NCBI GenBank assembly: GCA_944472135.2
Contig: OX235264.1
Coordinates: 90,220,319-90,284,318 of the forward strand
Direction of reading: 5' to 3'
Source of the DNA: Trichobilharzia regenti
Lineage: Eukaryota; Platyhelminthes; Trematoda; Strigeidida; Schistosomatidae
DNA length: 64,000 nucleotides
Part shown: piece by piece, positions 1-10,995 of the stretch
Layout of the letters: each line of letters begins with the position of its first letter
How positions within the stretch are numbered: the stretch's first letter is position 1
The notes under the pieces: model-generated
Database searches by the model: none
The model's input: only the letters and a program-made list of their open reading frames with translations
Told to the model about the DNA's origin: nothing
Translations under genes and position numbers: made by a program

Positions 1-69
1 CGAATTTTAAACACTAGTGTGTTAAATCACTAAGTCCTTCTATATCGTTCAAGATTTTGGTCAACGCGT

Positions 70-512
70 CATGAATAGCATTTCCTATGGGCTACTGCAG
101 ACTTTTATCGACAGCTGTCACCTTCTCTGGGTCCCTACTGAAGATCAGATTGTCGATCAGAAAGAATTAGCGCAACAAGAGACTGGCAGTCAGCGAACCA
201 GTCAAGAAACTATTGCTCAACAAATATTCTGAAGAAAAATGAAGATGGATCGGGGAAACGCTGAGGAGATCGTTAAGTGACACCGTGTGCCAGACTCTTG
301 AGTGAAGGGCGAATAGGAGACGACGAGTTTGGTGTTGGTCCGAGGGTGACACAGAGGTGTTCATGGGAGAAGGGAATGAGAAACCATTGATTATTGTGAG
401 GTCAGGCTAAGATGATTGAAGAGAACAGGATAAAGTGGAGATGTGCTGTTGAAGCCCTATGTTCCACTCGGAACCCGAGGGAATATTAACAATAATAATA
501 ATAATATACATT
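70..512 (+). pseudogene. RTE-B 3' fragment
   Basis: Broken reading frames match the C-terminal end of the RTE-B ORF at 7614-8636: the region around ISNRDLWERTNQEP and [17 protein letters not shown]. It ends with GCCCTATGTTCCACTCGGAAC and an (AAT)n tail near 490-510. Stops and frameshifts show it is dead. Confidence 0.6.
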
Positions 513-840
513 TTCGTCAGTATATGAATGTAGTGTAATCCAATATAAGGATGTTAATATTGAATGTAACCTCAAACACACTGTGGACCTTCCATGTTTC
601 AAGAATTACTTTTACTTTCATTGAAAGAAGACTTATCAGCCGATCAGCTTCCCGAAGGCTTTCGCCCTCTCACGTTATACACCCTCAAATTGAGGAGTTT
701 CTCCTAATCCAGCAGGGAAAAAGTTTTATTCTCTCTCTGTTTTGAAGTTGAATTAACAATGAAGATGTTTTTAATGGCATGGGATTGCTGGCTCCTCTCT
801 CAATCTTACCTCTTTTCTGTACTTAAGACAGACTAGTATA

Positions 841-1320
841 ACAACAGAAGACAAGGGCTGGCAACAGATCGTTTTATTATGAAAATCAACACGTATTTAT
901 ACATATTTCACATACATTATTATAGACAAGCGCAGTCATCTGATTGGTTGTTTATCAGAAGTTGGGCAGACAAACGCAGGCTTCTGATTGGTTGTTTCGG
1001 GATTCCTTGACAAATAGAGTTCTCTATCTGCGAATCATATTTTGCCACGTTAACTTTGCTGTGATTGGTTGTTGACTCAGCCTTGTTCATATTTTCTCAC
1101 GGCCCATATTAACGTAGCTTAGTGTCAACCAATCGGCTAGCAGCCTGCTCTCACCACACTAGTACATTTAGGCGAGATGGTCAAGGAGGTTTTACCACGA
1201 AGGAGTTTTACAGCCAACCAACCAACAGTCTGCTGTCTAACAAATTTGATATCAAATTCCAGAACTGCAGCAGAATATTTCTCATGGATCTTTGTTTTTA
1301 TACAAATTGCTCCGCAATGA
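841..1320. other. unclassified region with four CCAAT-box-like motifs
   Basis: TGATTGGTTG occurs at 941, 985 and 1062, and the inverse form CAACCAATCG at 1126. An imperfect repeat of about 45-bp period (AGACAA.CGCAG then CTGATTGGTTGTTT) spans 923-998. It could be a retroelement LTR promoter, but no partner LTR, primer-binding site or coding region was found. 520-840 holds nothing I recognise. Confidence 0.3.
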
Positions 1321-1419
1321 ATGTTAGTGATCCACAAAGAAGTCAATATAGTTGTCAAAAATAAGAAGTTAAAATCTGCTATATCCCCAGCTCTCTACGA
1401 GTCTTATGCATTGTTTCAA

Positions 1420-2012
1420 TTACAGGCGGAACAGATGAAAATGTCAAAGCCAGCCGGCATCGGAAAGGCAAGATACGCCTTCATCAACCTGACGCCAGTT
1501 TAGTAATCTTCTACACTCAGCATAAGGAACAAGATTCGCATTTTCAACACCAATGTCAAGTTGGTCATTTCTTCCATATGGGTCAGAAACATGGCTAGCA
1601 TATCACGAGATGGATTTCCAACAGGTCACAGCAGACTTTTATCAACAGCTTCCCACCTACGCTGGCTGCATACTGAAGATCAAATGGCCAGCCAAAAGGA
1701 ATCAGCAATAACAAACTCTGACAACAAACTAACTCAAAAAATATGTGGGAGAAAATGGAGATGGATGGATCGGGCATAAGTTGAGGAGACCGTCAAATGA
1801 TATCATGCACCAGTCAGGCCCTCGAGTGGAACCCAGATGGGAGACGAAGAGTGGGTCGTCGGTGCGAGAGTGACATGGAGGAGATCGTGTGAGTTGGAGG
1901 AGATGAGAGAGAGTTTGGCCAATCGTGGACCCTGCTGAAGAGGATGCCAGAAAATAGGATAAAGTGGAGATGTGTTGTAGAGACCCTATGTTCCGCTTGG
2001 AACTCATAATGA
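1420..2012 (+). pseudogene. RTE-B 3' fragment
   Basis: Matches the RTE-B connection and C-terminal segments in broken frames: ..IGKARYAFINL.., then RKWRWMD, then the terminal ETLCSAWNS. The order matches the 340-residue ORF at 7614-8636. It is about 600 bp with several frameshifts. Confidence 0.6.
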
Positions 2013-2039
2013 ATTCACCAACTTGTTTAAGGTGAGATG

Positions 2040-2396
2040 TAAGTAACATCTAGTTGAGAATGAAATCGGGAACTGCTTATATATTAGACTGCAAGTTACA
2101 AAGAGTAACAGATGGTAGCATAAAAACGATGCCATATAGAAAACTACACATTCTGGGAGATTCTTTAATTGCCAGTCAGCTCATCCATTCACGGTAAGAC
2201 AAGGGTTAATACAAGGTCCTACAGACAGAATACGCAAGCGACTTACAACATCATATGATGACCAACGAAAAGAAATAAACGTCTTATTCATTATGTTACT
2301 CGACAACTACTACCCGGAAGAATTTATCAGAGATAATGTAAAGAAGAGAAAAAAGAGGGTGAAACCAGAGAATGACAAGAAGGAGGAAGGCAAACA
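2040..2396 (+). pseudogene. PLE-H fragment, 5' part (RT C-terminal linker)
   Basis: Broken frames carry a THSGRFFNCQSAHPF-type block followed by GLTDRIRKR-like and LLDNYYPEEFIRDN. These fit the region between reverse transcriptase and GIY-YIG in Penelope-like elements, as in PLE-A and PLE-B here. The element is cut by a SINE at 2409 and resumes at 2581. Confidence 0.55.
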
Positions 2397-2408
2397 AAAT
2401 CAATCACA

Positions 2409-2567
2409 TGGAGGATTTCATCATGAGCTGACATTGGTTAGAGAACCATTGGAAAACCTGGGAGTACTGGACAGTTGTTTCGTCCTCGTTTGGGACTCTT
2501 CATCAGTAAGTACCCTCAAGGGTTCGAACCCAGGACCTTCTGGTTACAAGGCGAGCTTGTAGACTTG
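2409..2567 (-). mobile_element. Sm-alpha-like tRNA-derived SINE with 13-bp target duplication
   Basis: A 159-bp unit flanked by the direct repeat AAAATCAATCACA at 2396-2408 and 2568-2580. On the minus strand it has a B-box-like GGTTCGAACCC and a hammerhead-like fold (CTGATGA, a GTCC/GGAC stem, GAAACA). It interrupts PLE-H. The exact duplication suggests relatively recent insertion. Confidence 0.7.
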
Positions 2568-2580
2568 AAAATCAATCACA

Positions 2581-2870
2581 ATACCATACAAATATGGTAC
2601 ATCAGAGGCGATTCGAAGAAATCTCAAAAATTTTGCAATCCACACCGAGTTTAAGCCAAAGAATCTAATTTGAAATGATACAAATCAATTGAAAATCCAA
2701 TAAAAATGATGGACAAAAATAATGAAATTTACACATAGATATCTTGTGCTGAGTGTCCGACTAAATATGGGGGTCAAAAGTCCAGATCACTCAAAATAAG
2801 GGTGAATGAATATAAGCGCCTAACTAAAGGTCAACCAACAGAAATACAAGCTTACAACAGTTTAGAAAAA
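2581..2870 (+). pseudogene. PLE-H fragment, 3' part (GIY-YIG)
   Basis: Reads PYKYGTSEAIRRNLKNFAIH, which parallels IPYKEGTSEALRRIL in PLE-A. A decayed GIY-YIG endonuclease core follows, with stops. It is the continuation of 2040-2396 across the SINE. 2870-4062 otherwise holds a short repeat at 3240-3290 and no supported gene. Confidence 0.5.
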
Positions 2871-3239
2871 AAATTCATCTATAGATACACATACAGGAGA
2901 CAAAGGCCACAATATTGATTGAAACAATGTTTGTATTCTAATGGAAATGGACAAATGGAAAGAGAGATTTATAACAGAATCTCTATTCAATAAGGTCACA
3001 CCGGATACAGGTGGTAACAAGGGTGACTCAGTAGCACAACTGTCAACAACCTGGAATATAATTCTGAATACACAAAAATGAGTGGACAAAAAAGTAAAAG
3101 AACTATAAATATAAATGAGTACAAATCATAAATGTGTGAGTTAAAAAGCAAAACAATTCCAACAGTTGGTGTGTGAACAGAGGCAGTAATTCTGTTCGAA
3201 ATATTAAGAAGAACTTATCACTGTGTGTAAATTAATGAA

Positions 3240-3292
3240 ATATAATTATAATTTATTTGATCTATTCCACAATACTCAAACTTTTTACTGAC
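3240..3292. repeat. dispersed short repeat, inverted copy at 5324-5376
   Basis: About 50 bp here is the reverse complement, with few mismatches, of the 5324-5376 segment (around CACAATACTCAAACTTTTTA). It marks two members of an uncharacterised small repeat. Confidence 0.5.
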
Positions 3293-4062
3293 ATTAACGT
3301 CTAGCTGAATTCAACAGTGTTTGTAGATGAGTTAGGTAAAGGAAGTATTAGATCTGTACTGTTGTTAAAGAGAAGATGGATTGAAACAAAACAAACACTT
3401 CCTACTGTCATCATTTTGAAATGTGATGTGTGTATTCTTGATTTATCTGGAGCGAAGTGTATTAACGGTATATCATTAAGGAGACAGTAGAATATTGCTC
3501 TTACCCTTACAGAATACCCTTACTGTATGGTGGAAGTTTAAGTCTACAAAGATACGTTTTTATGAGAGCTGAATGGAAAGTGTAGCCGACTACACTACAC
3601 TACACTATCCTGGCATTACTATCTCCTTTCAGTCAGTAGGCTGGATTGTTTTTCTGAACGCAATTGTGCATTGTAGTGTAGTCGTCATTTTTAGTCTTAC
3701 CACTTCGAAATACAACCAATTCAATAGTACTTTAGATGATAATCGTTCTTTATTACTTGATCGTATTATGTAGGTCTGATAACTAAGTCAAGACAGGGAG
3801 GCACTTAACTGTTATCATTTCACAACTGTCGTTGATTTGCCTAGCCTGTGTGTTCCTGTATTGTCCTGCTTTCGATAAGCAAACCGATAGGCCTACTGGT
3901 TAATGTGGGTTTGAAATCCTGAGAGGTAAATGAGATCTAGACCGGGCTTCCTACCAGTCTCCTTGAATCATCCAACAGGAATTTATTTTTTCTTTAGTTT
4001 ATTGAAATTAAACTTTGATATACGTGTGTGTTTTTCCTTTCTTTTTCTTTTCTTTTCAATAG

Positions 4063-4196
4063 GATCACCAGTTGATTTTATATCACCAAGGCAAAAAGAA
4101 ATTATTATGAATGGACGAGCATCAGTTCCTGTAATGAAATCAGAAGACAATAATACTCTTGACAATAAAAAGTCGAATGAAGATATAGAATCGATT
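4063..4196 (+). CDS. MYO18A-like: myosin-18-like exon 1 of window (linker, phase 1 to 0)
   Basis: The 134-nt exon follows a strong polypyrimidine tract and AG at 4061-4062 and ends before GTAAGT at 4197. It starts at codon position 2 and ends on a codon boundary. It encodes a serine- and charge-rich linker with SPVDFISPRQKEIIMNG near its start. RQKEII..GR.SV resembles the NKEITLNRRGKVSV segment of the exon at 15213, hinting at exon duplication. Its upstream partner exon (ending in phase 1) was not found and may lie outside the window. No domain is recognised. Confidence 0.72.
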
Positions 4197-4639
4197 GTAA
4201 GTTAAACTCACTGCCTGCCTAACACACCAAATTGATGTTGTTTGTAGACTAATAGAATAGAATTCTAATAGATGTTCACTAGGTGGTTTTTTTCCATCCT
4301 CTGTGATATGATAAAAAATTGGAAGTTAATCTACTCGCCTCATAAAATTCGATAACTCTGGGTCAACAAGGTTATAGGCGAAGGTTGCTGAAGAGTGTTA
4401 AACTAAGACGAAACTAATGTTCACTGGTCTCATATCTTTATATTTCTAACAGTTTAATTTCTACTTATCTGGTTTTTAAATTGTACCAATTAAACTATAC
4501 GGTTATGTGAGCCGTAATCCAGGATAGAAATGACTATTTCTTCTAATCTTAATTGTAAATTTATTTGGCTAGATGTGTGTTGTCAGTGTCAGGCTAATTG
4601 GTTTTTACAAAATCCACCATTTGACCTCATAGGGAAAGC

Positions 4640-4885
4640 AGAAGACAGAAGACAAGACTGCCTGATGTTACCAGTGGCATACCTGATTGTTGTGAATAAC
4701 TGGGTTGTGCGGCACATCGTGGGGGGGGGCGAAAAGACACGAATGCATTGGACTGACAAGAAAACTCTAGAATATTTGGACTTCTCTGCCTATGGACTTA
4801 TGCTTAATGTTACATAACCTCGAAGACATACAAATTAAAATCAACAGGTTGGCAGAAGATGAGGTCAATGAAGACAAGACTTCAG
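4640..4885 (+). pseudogene. RTE-B reverse-transcriptase fragment
   Basis: Broken frames read RQDCLMLPVAYLIVVNNWVV and WTDKKTLEYLDFSAYGLML, matching RQGCLLSPMIFLIAIDWIM and WTDTKDLEDLDFADDICLI of the RTE-B ORF at 7614-8636. The catalytic FADD has become FSAY, so this piece is inactive. A G9 run interrupts it near 4722. Confidence 0.6.
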
Positions 4886-4889
4886 GGGG

Positions 4890-5215
4890 TGGAGCGTGAG
4901 GGCTGATACTCGCTGATACTAGCCAATGGCTAGTGGTCGTGCTATGTCATGAATTGGCAGAATTTGGAATTCATGGGCTGGTCATTGGATTGGGTCCCAA
5001 CGGTCTACGAGGTCACCTTTCAACCACAAGGTCCTGGGTCCGAATCCCGGTGATTGCGTACTGCCTAAGAGTTTTAAAATTAGTACGGAACAGCTGTCCA
5101 GTACTCCCAGGTTTTCGAACGTTTCTCTAACCGATGTCAGCTCATGATGAAATCTTGTAACCAATCGAGTCAAATCCCTGCAAACCGACACTTGGTTGCT
5201 CATGATACCGTCAGT
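4890..5215 (+). mobile_element. Sm-alpha-like SINE
   Basis: Contains the usual order: tRNA-like head (GGTCTACGAGG), B-box-like GGGTCCGAATCCCGG, a decayed hammerhead-like section, then AACAGCTGTCCAGTACTCCC, TTCTCTAACC and CTCATGATGAAATC. The CTGATGA core has decayed, so self-cleavage is not expected. Confidence 0.55.
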
Positions 5216-5362
5216 AGTATATACACCATTATATTTTGTTGTTCTCGCTCAGACTTAGTCTTTATTTTGTTTTCTTTTTGTCTTACAGTTGAGTACGGTT
5301 ATGAGTATTATTGATTATCTTAGTATCAGTAAAAAGTTTGAGCATTGTGGATTAGATCAAAT

Positions 5363-5425
5363 AAAGTATAATTATATTTTAATAGTTTACACACAATGAT
5401 AACTATTAAAATATAATTATACTTT
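5363..5425. repeat. perfect 25-bp inverted repeat (hairpin)
   Basis: The arms at 5363-5387 and 5401-5425 are exact reverse complements (AAAGTATAATTATATTTTAA and five more bases) around a 13-base loop. Very AT-rich. It may be a small foldback element or a MITE remnant. Confidence 0.75.
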
Positions 5426-5973
5426 AATTGATTATCTTATTAGTATGCTATGACCTCTGGTCTAATAGTTAGGTTATGGGGTCAATTATCATTAACCTTT
5501 TCTTGTGATTCAATAATTGCCAAGGTCAGTAGTTGTTCTGAGATAACATCAACACGAACAAAGGAACAGGTTGCATTGGTTGGAAATTGACTCCATTAAT
5601 TTCAAAATCAGACTATAGAAAGCATGACAAGAAGGTGTGATATGAACTGTCAACACATAATGAAATGAGCCCCCCCCCCTGCTTGAAATTCACTCACTCA
5701 TTCATGATTTGATTGGTTAATTAACTGGTTTCATTACGTAACACTGAAAACAATATCTACTTAGTAAATATCTTACGTCATACAGTTACAATTAGTGTAT
5801 AGTTGTTATTCAAAATTAATTTCACTTGATGTGAACACTAATCATCTGAGAGGAATGGATGCCTTAACTGACGACAAGGTACTGTTAGTGGCTGTTTTTG
5901 TGTTTCTCTCTCTCTTTATCATATATGAGTTAATTAATTTTCTGTGTATTAATTATATTTGATTTCATATTAG

Positions 5974-6061
5974 GCTATTGAACGTGAAGTACACTCTGCT
6001 CATGGTTATGAAGAGAATGAGAAGGCGAAGAAGGTGATGGAGAAGACGTCTACTGAGTTAA
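5974..6061 (+). CDS. MYO18A-like: myosin-18-like exon 2 (linker, phase 0 to 1)
   Basis: The 88-nt exon begins after TTAG at 5970-5973 and ends at GTGAGT (6062). It reads AIEREVHSAHGYEENEKAKK and onward, rich in Lys and Glu. It takes phase 0 and leaves phase 1, matching exon 1 upstream and exon 3 downstream. With the 71-nt exon 3 it makes 159 nt, so this pair could be skipped without breaking frame. Confidence 0.75.
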
Positions 6062-6164
6062 GTGAGTTCTGCTTAGATTGATTAACATTAATTAATGAAC
6101 TGGTCACCTGATGACGTAAAGAGTAATTTATTTTTTATTATTATATTAGAGTTATTATATTATA

Positions 6165-6740
6165 TTATAAAGGCTTCAACAACATGTCTCCATTTCATCC
6201 TACTCTCTGAACTCCTCTTAAGCTATCCATCCACGATTGATTGCCCGTAAGTGCTCTCATCTCCTCCTCTCAAGATCTCTTTCATGTCACCCTCGGATCA
6301 ATTCCCAACTCACCGTTTCCCATTCGGGTTCCATATGAGATACGGCCTGGCGCGCGATGTCATTCGACAGTCTCCTTTCAGTATGCGTTCGATCCATATC
6401 CATTTTCTTGGGAATTTTTGTTGATCAATAAGTTCTTGGTTGATTGGTTCCCATAGTTTTTTCTTGTCGCTGATTCTTTCTTGCCGACCGGCCATTCGAT
6501 CTTCATTATGGAGCCAGCGAAAGCAGCTGTTGATAGAAGTTTTCACTACCCTGTAGGAGATGCTTTTCGTGACAACAGCGCCAAGTTTCTGACTCATATA
6601 GAATAACTAACTGACTTAATATTGCTGTTGAAAATCGGAATTTTGTTGTTTATTCTGAGTGTTGATGATTTCAAAGTGATCTAGGTTTATCTTGCCTTTC
6701 CAATCCTGACTGGTTCTGACATCGTCATTGGTGCCTACTG
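6165..6740 (-). pseudogene. RTE-B 3' fragment
   Basis: On the minus strand the KLW..INQELIDQQKFPRKWIW block and the preceding connection segment match RTE-B. The T-rich trinucleotide run before 6165 is the reversed (AAT)n tail. Frameshifted. Confidence 0.55.
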
Positions 6741-6794
6741 CCTGCCGTTGAAAATATATTACTATTTCTTGTTAAGCTACATTTATTAGTGATT

Positions 6795-7120
6795 TATTAT
6801 TATTCCTTTGGGTTCCGAATGGAACAGAGGGCTTCATCGCCAGAACATCGTCATTTCTCTGCCGTCTCATTTCTAACTGGCTCCATGACTCCATAAGTTT
6901 TTACGATTTCTTCTATGTCACCACAAGACTCACATCCAACTCCTTGTCACTTCCCGTTCGATTTCCACTCTAGTGTCTGATATGTGTTAGCAATCAATGA
7001 TCGCCACAGTGTGCATGTCCATTGCATTTGCATTTCCTTCGGTATATATTTTAGGCAATATGCTGGTGGTCTGTTTGTCTCACTGCTAGAGTTCCTCCCT
7101 GTTTATCCTTTGCTGCCGAT
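6795..7120 (-). pseudogene. RTE-B 3' end fragment
   Basis: A second RTE-B tail in the same orientation, starting after TTATTATTATTCC (reversed tail) with GGTTCCGAATGGAACAGAGG. Highly decayed. 7120-7545 shows nothing recognisable. Confidence 0.45.
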
Positions 7121-7541
7121 TATCTGATACTTAGTAAATGAGTGAATTAACTGTCTAATATTGCATCATTTTATCTCATCATTGACATCTGAAGGGGGTG
7201 GCGGTGAGTTGAAATCTAGAGTTCCACTTTGAAAGCGGTTATTATTTATGGTTTGCATGATCGACTAGGTTGTGGGTTTGAACCCTGCTTAATGTGTGTC
7301 TACACTTGGGTAGGTAGATAATATCATCAGTTAATATACAATAGTTGTGGCTTGTTACCAACTACATGTGTAACATTAACATTGATCATCGGTAAAAGAG
7401 TTTGATTTTCAACTATCAGTCTGAACACTATTTTGCCTTGTACAACTAAGCATTACCATATGGAGATATGCAACTTTATAAACTATCATAGGACTTATTC
7501 AGTATTCTAAGCTACCTCTACTCTTATAAGTAAACGGAAAT

Positions 7542-7544
<3 letters not shown>

Positions 7545-7595
<51 letters not shown>
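7545..7595. repeat. (TA)n microsatellite
   Basis: A long TA run abuts the 3' tail of the RTE-B copy. A second TA run at 8667-8701 abuts its truncated 5' end. Confidence 0.85.
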
Positions 7596-7599
7596 ATAT

Positions 7600-8664
7600 T
7601 ATTATTGTATCCTTTAGTTCCTAGAGGAACATAGGGCTTCAGCTGCGCACCTCCATTGACTTCGGTTTTCTGACAACTTTTTCACCCTGCTCCAGGTCTG
7701 TCCACATGCTTTCATCTCCTCCTCGCATGACCTCCTCCAAGTCACCCTTGGACGACCAACTCTCCGCCTCCCTTTCGGGTTCCACTCGAGGGCTTGTCTA
7801 GTGATGTCACTTGATGGTTTCCTCAGCGTATGGCCAATCCATCTCCATTTCTTTCTGCCTATTTGTTTCACAATCGGTTCCTGATTGGTTCGCTCCCAGA
7901 GATCCCTGTTGCTGATCTTTTCTGGCCATCTGATCTTGAGTATTGAGCGGAGACAGTTGTTAATGAAGGTTTGAAGTTTGTTTGAGATGCTCTTTATGAC
8001 TCGCCAAGTCTCTGATCCGTATAGTAGCACTGACTTCACATTGGAGTTGAAAATCCGGATCTTATTTTTGATGCTGATTGCTGTTGACCTCCACACAGAT
8101 TTGAGAGTAATGAAAGCTTGTCTTGCTTTTCCGATTCTGGCTTTGATGTCCTCGTCAGTTCCGCCTGTAGTTGAGACGATGCTTCCCAGGTAGGTGAAGG
8201 AGGTTGTTTCTTTCAGGTTCTTCCCATTTATGCTTATTGTGGTCTGTTGGTGTTGTTGATGTTGGCTAGGAATCTTCATTATCTCTGTTTTATCTATGTT
8301 CACGTGAAGTCCTATCTTTGATGCTTCTTCTGCCAACTTGTTACTTTTCACTTGCATATCTTCCAGTTTATGGGAAATCAGACATATATCATCGGCGAAA
8401 TCCAGATCCTCCAAGTCTTTTGTGTCAGTCCATTTTATGCCTGTTCCCTCGTTGGTTGCCGTTGTCTGTCGCATTATCCAATCAATTGCAATCAGGAAGA
8501 TCATTGGTGATAGTAGACAGCCTTGCCTCACTCCCGTCCTCACTTCGAAGGCTTCCGTAAGTTTCCCGTTGTGGATTACTTGGCATGCAGCATTGTCGTA
8601 TAACTGTTGGATGAGGTGTATAATCGTCGATGGCACCCCGTAGTAGCGAAGTAGTTTCCAAATG
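7600..8664 (-). mobile_element. RTE-B non-LTR retrotransposon, 5'-truncated, open ORF
   Basis: The longest RTE-B copy here. Residues 1-340 (8636 to 7614) are open. GVRQGCLLSPMIF is RT motif 4-like, FADDICLI is the catalytic YADD-type box, then LGSIVS, and a C-terminal [29 protein letters not shown] and VTWRRSCEEE region typical of RTE-clade elements. The endonuclease and first RT motifs are missing, so it is a dead-on-arrival 5' truncation. TA repeats lie at both ends. RTE-clade families such as SR2 and Perere-3 are known in schistosomes; which one this is I cannot tell. Confidence 0.8.
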
Positions 8665-8665
8665 A

Positions 8666-8702
<37 letters not shown>

Positions 8703-9029
8703 TAAAAATACGAAGGAAATGGAAAATAAGAAAGAGTGGTAGGGTGTTTTCTTGGGAATTTACTTAGGCCAAGGCACAGACAAAGGTAGAACAAACTTCT
8801 TTTGTTGTATGCAAAGACTAGGATTGTTCTCTCGAATTAATTCCCATAGCTTCGGCTATGTGTTTAGCAGGCGGGTTCGAATTCCATTCGAAAGGTAAGC
8901 TGGAATGCGATAGATAACTTTGAAGGCGCACTACTTCTGTCCACTTGATGATCGCTATCAGTCAAATGAGTCAAAATAGAACACCTTATAGATTTTATTT
9001 GACCTTTTTCGGATCATGAAGGAAGATGC

Positions 9030-10985
9030 TTATTAATATATGTGTAAAACTTGGACACTGTGGTAGTAAGTAATTCCATATTAGTTTGTTTATTAGATAT
9101 ATCACACAGTGAAACAGTATTATTTACTGGATGACAAAGTTTCGAACAAAATTTATTGTTCATAGTCATATCAATTGTAATCATACGACTTTGAAACTTG
9201 AGTTTTATTGTTTTCCTTGTCCTCTCCTATTTGTCGTCGTTGGGGTAGTAGAATCTTCCAGATATCCGACTGGACAGGTGTTGAATCATTCCTATTACAC
9301 GTGCTGATTTGCAGTTGATTCGATAAACAAAGCTTCCCTTATCAATCTCTCCTTCCATCCGGTGACATTAGATTTTAAAACTGTCATCCTATCCCATCCT
9401 TTTGTATGGTTGTGTGTGATTGCATCTAATGCTATGGTTGAACTATTCTCTAGATTCCTTATCTTATTTGGGTCAACCAATCTAGATTTTGCTGGGCTTT
9501 TATGTTCAACTAGTCTGACTGCCCCTGTTCTACCACTTCGACCTATGCATTTGACCTGACAATCATTGCAGACAGGGTATTAGATAAACTAAATTGTTTT
9601 GTTTTAACGGCTCCACGGGATCCCTCAACCGGCAAAGCTTGTTTCTAATTGAGTTTGTGGGTTTGAATGCCGTCCACTTTTATTTCTGCCTTGTTAAGAA
9701 TTCTGCGTAAGGCTTCCGAGGTTCCTTCCTTGTATGGGATTACTACTGCTGATTTACATTCCTTATTGTTGGTGTCGTAATTAATGTTAATAATATTATT
9801 ATTACCATTATTATTATCATTATTATTGTTATCATTATTATTATTACTATCACTATCGCTACTATCATTATTTATTTTATTTTTACATTTACTTACATAT
9901 TTCTTGACTAATTTATCCGGGTAATTATTAAGTTTCAAGGCTTCTTTTATGTGTATCATTTCTTGTCTTAGATTTTCCTTGCTACTACTTAGTTTTTGTG
10001 CTCTGTTACTTAAACATTTCACCAATCCTATTTTTCCTGACATAGGATGGGATGATCGGATATCCAAATGTCTGTTTCAATCTGTGGGTTTTCTGTAAAC
10101 ACTAGTGTTTAGTTTCCCATCTTCTTTCCTTTTTACGTTGCAATCTAACATTGGAAGTTCCCCTTCCTGACTTTCCAATTCATAAGTGAATTGAATTGCC
10201 TCCACCTTCGAGTTGATGTGTTCGAAAAATCTATTTATATCTTGTGTTTTAAGTGAATGTGTCATCTACATACCTCCACCATACTTTTCGAGTGGGTGGG
10301 GGTGAACGTTTCAATCGCTATCTTTTGCCACCTATCCATGAATATATCTGCTACAACCGGGGATATTGGTGATCTCATGGCAACTCCCTCAGTTTGTTTG
10401 TATATTTTCCCTTGAAATTTAAATACTGTGGAAGCTAGGCATATCTGCACTCCCAGAATTATGTCCTCGAGTGGCACTTTTGTCCTAAGTTCGAGTTCTT
10501 GGTCAGAAATGAGTTCGTTTCTGACTGCCTCTATAGCCATATTTATTGTTATACGTGTATATAAACTGACAATGTCAAAACTGACCATTTTCTCTTCATT
10601 ATCTAATTTTAAATTATCTAATCTGTGTTTTAGTTCATAAGAATTAGTTAGTCTAGATTTCGAGTGGTCTTTTAGGGGATTTAATACCATGGCTAAATAT
10701 TTAGATAATTCATAAGTAGGTGAATTTATAAAATCAACTATAGGTCTAATAGGGCATCGTGACTTGTGAACTTTAACAACACCATACGTCCTACTGGGGT
10801 TATTAGTTTTGGGCATTAAATTAAGCCACTTAGACTCACCCAGAAACGGCTTCATTTGGCGTATAAGGTCCGCTGTGGATTTCTTAACTTTATTCATAAC
10901 TCTGTCTATTGATTTATTAATTTCCTCATATGCTTATTAATACGTTTGTTAAGCTGTGTAGTCGTTCTCCCTATATAGGTTTTTT
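9030..10985 (-). mobile_element. PLE-A Penelope-like element, 3' part (broken)
   Basis: On the minus strand the ORFs run 10897-10262, 10265-10077, 10067-9645 and 9480-9295, separated by frameshifts. They read YGVVKVHKSRCPIRPIVDF and SPTYELSKYLA (Penelope RT), MVSFDIVSLYTRI, then FLDCNVKR-like and VYRKPTD. The GIY-YIG domain follows: IPYKEGTSEALRRIL, a CNDC..KCIGRSGR-like block and KLENSS..HN. RT is interrupted, so it is not active. Element sequence continues at 14506 beyond RTE-A. Schistosome PLEs are known; the family name here is not assigned. Confidence 0.75.
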
Positions 10986-10995
10986 ACCATAGGAA
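10986..10995 (+). repeat. RTE-A target-site duplication, left copy
   Basis: ACCATAGGAA here repeats exactly at 14496-14505. The pair fixes RTE-A as 10996-14495 inserted into PLE-A. Confidence 0.85.

Noticed and set aside
1137..1358. Opposing small ORFs near 1122-1364 as genes
   Set aside because: Short, overlapping on both strands, no similarity and no splice or promoter support.
3305..3335. Possible 31-nt microexon (phase 0 to 1) that would precede exon 1
   Set aside because: It has AG and GT borders and would read LNSTVFVDEL, but there is no good polypyrimidine tract and it adjoins a dispersed repeat. Chance match likely.
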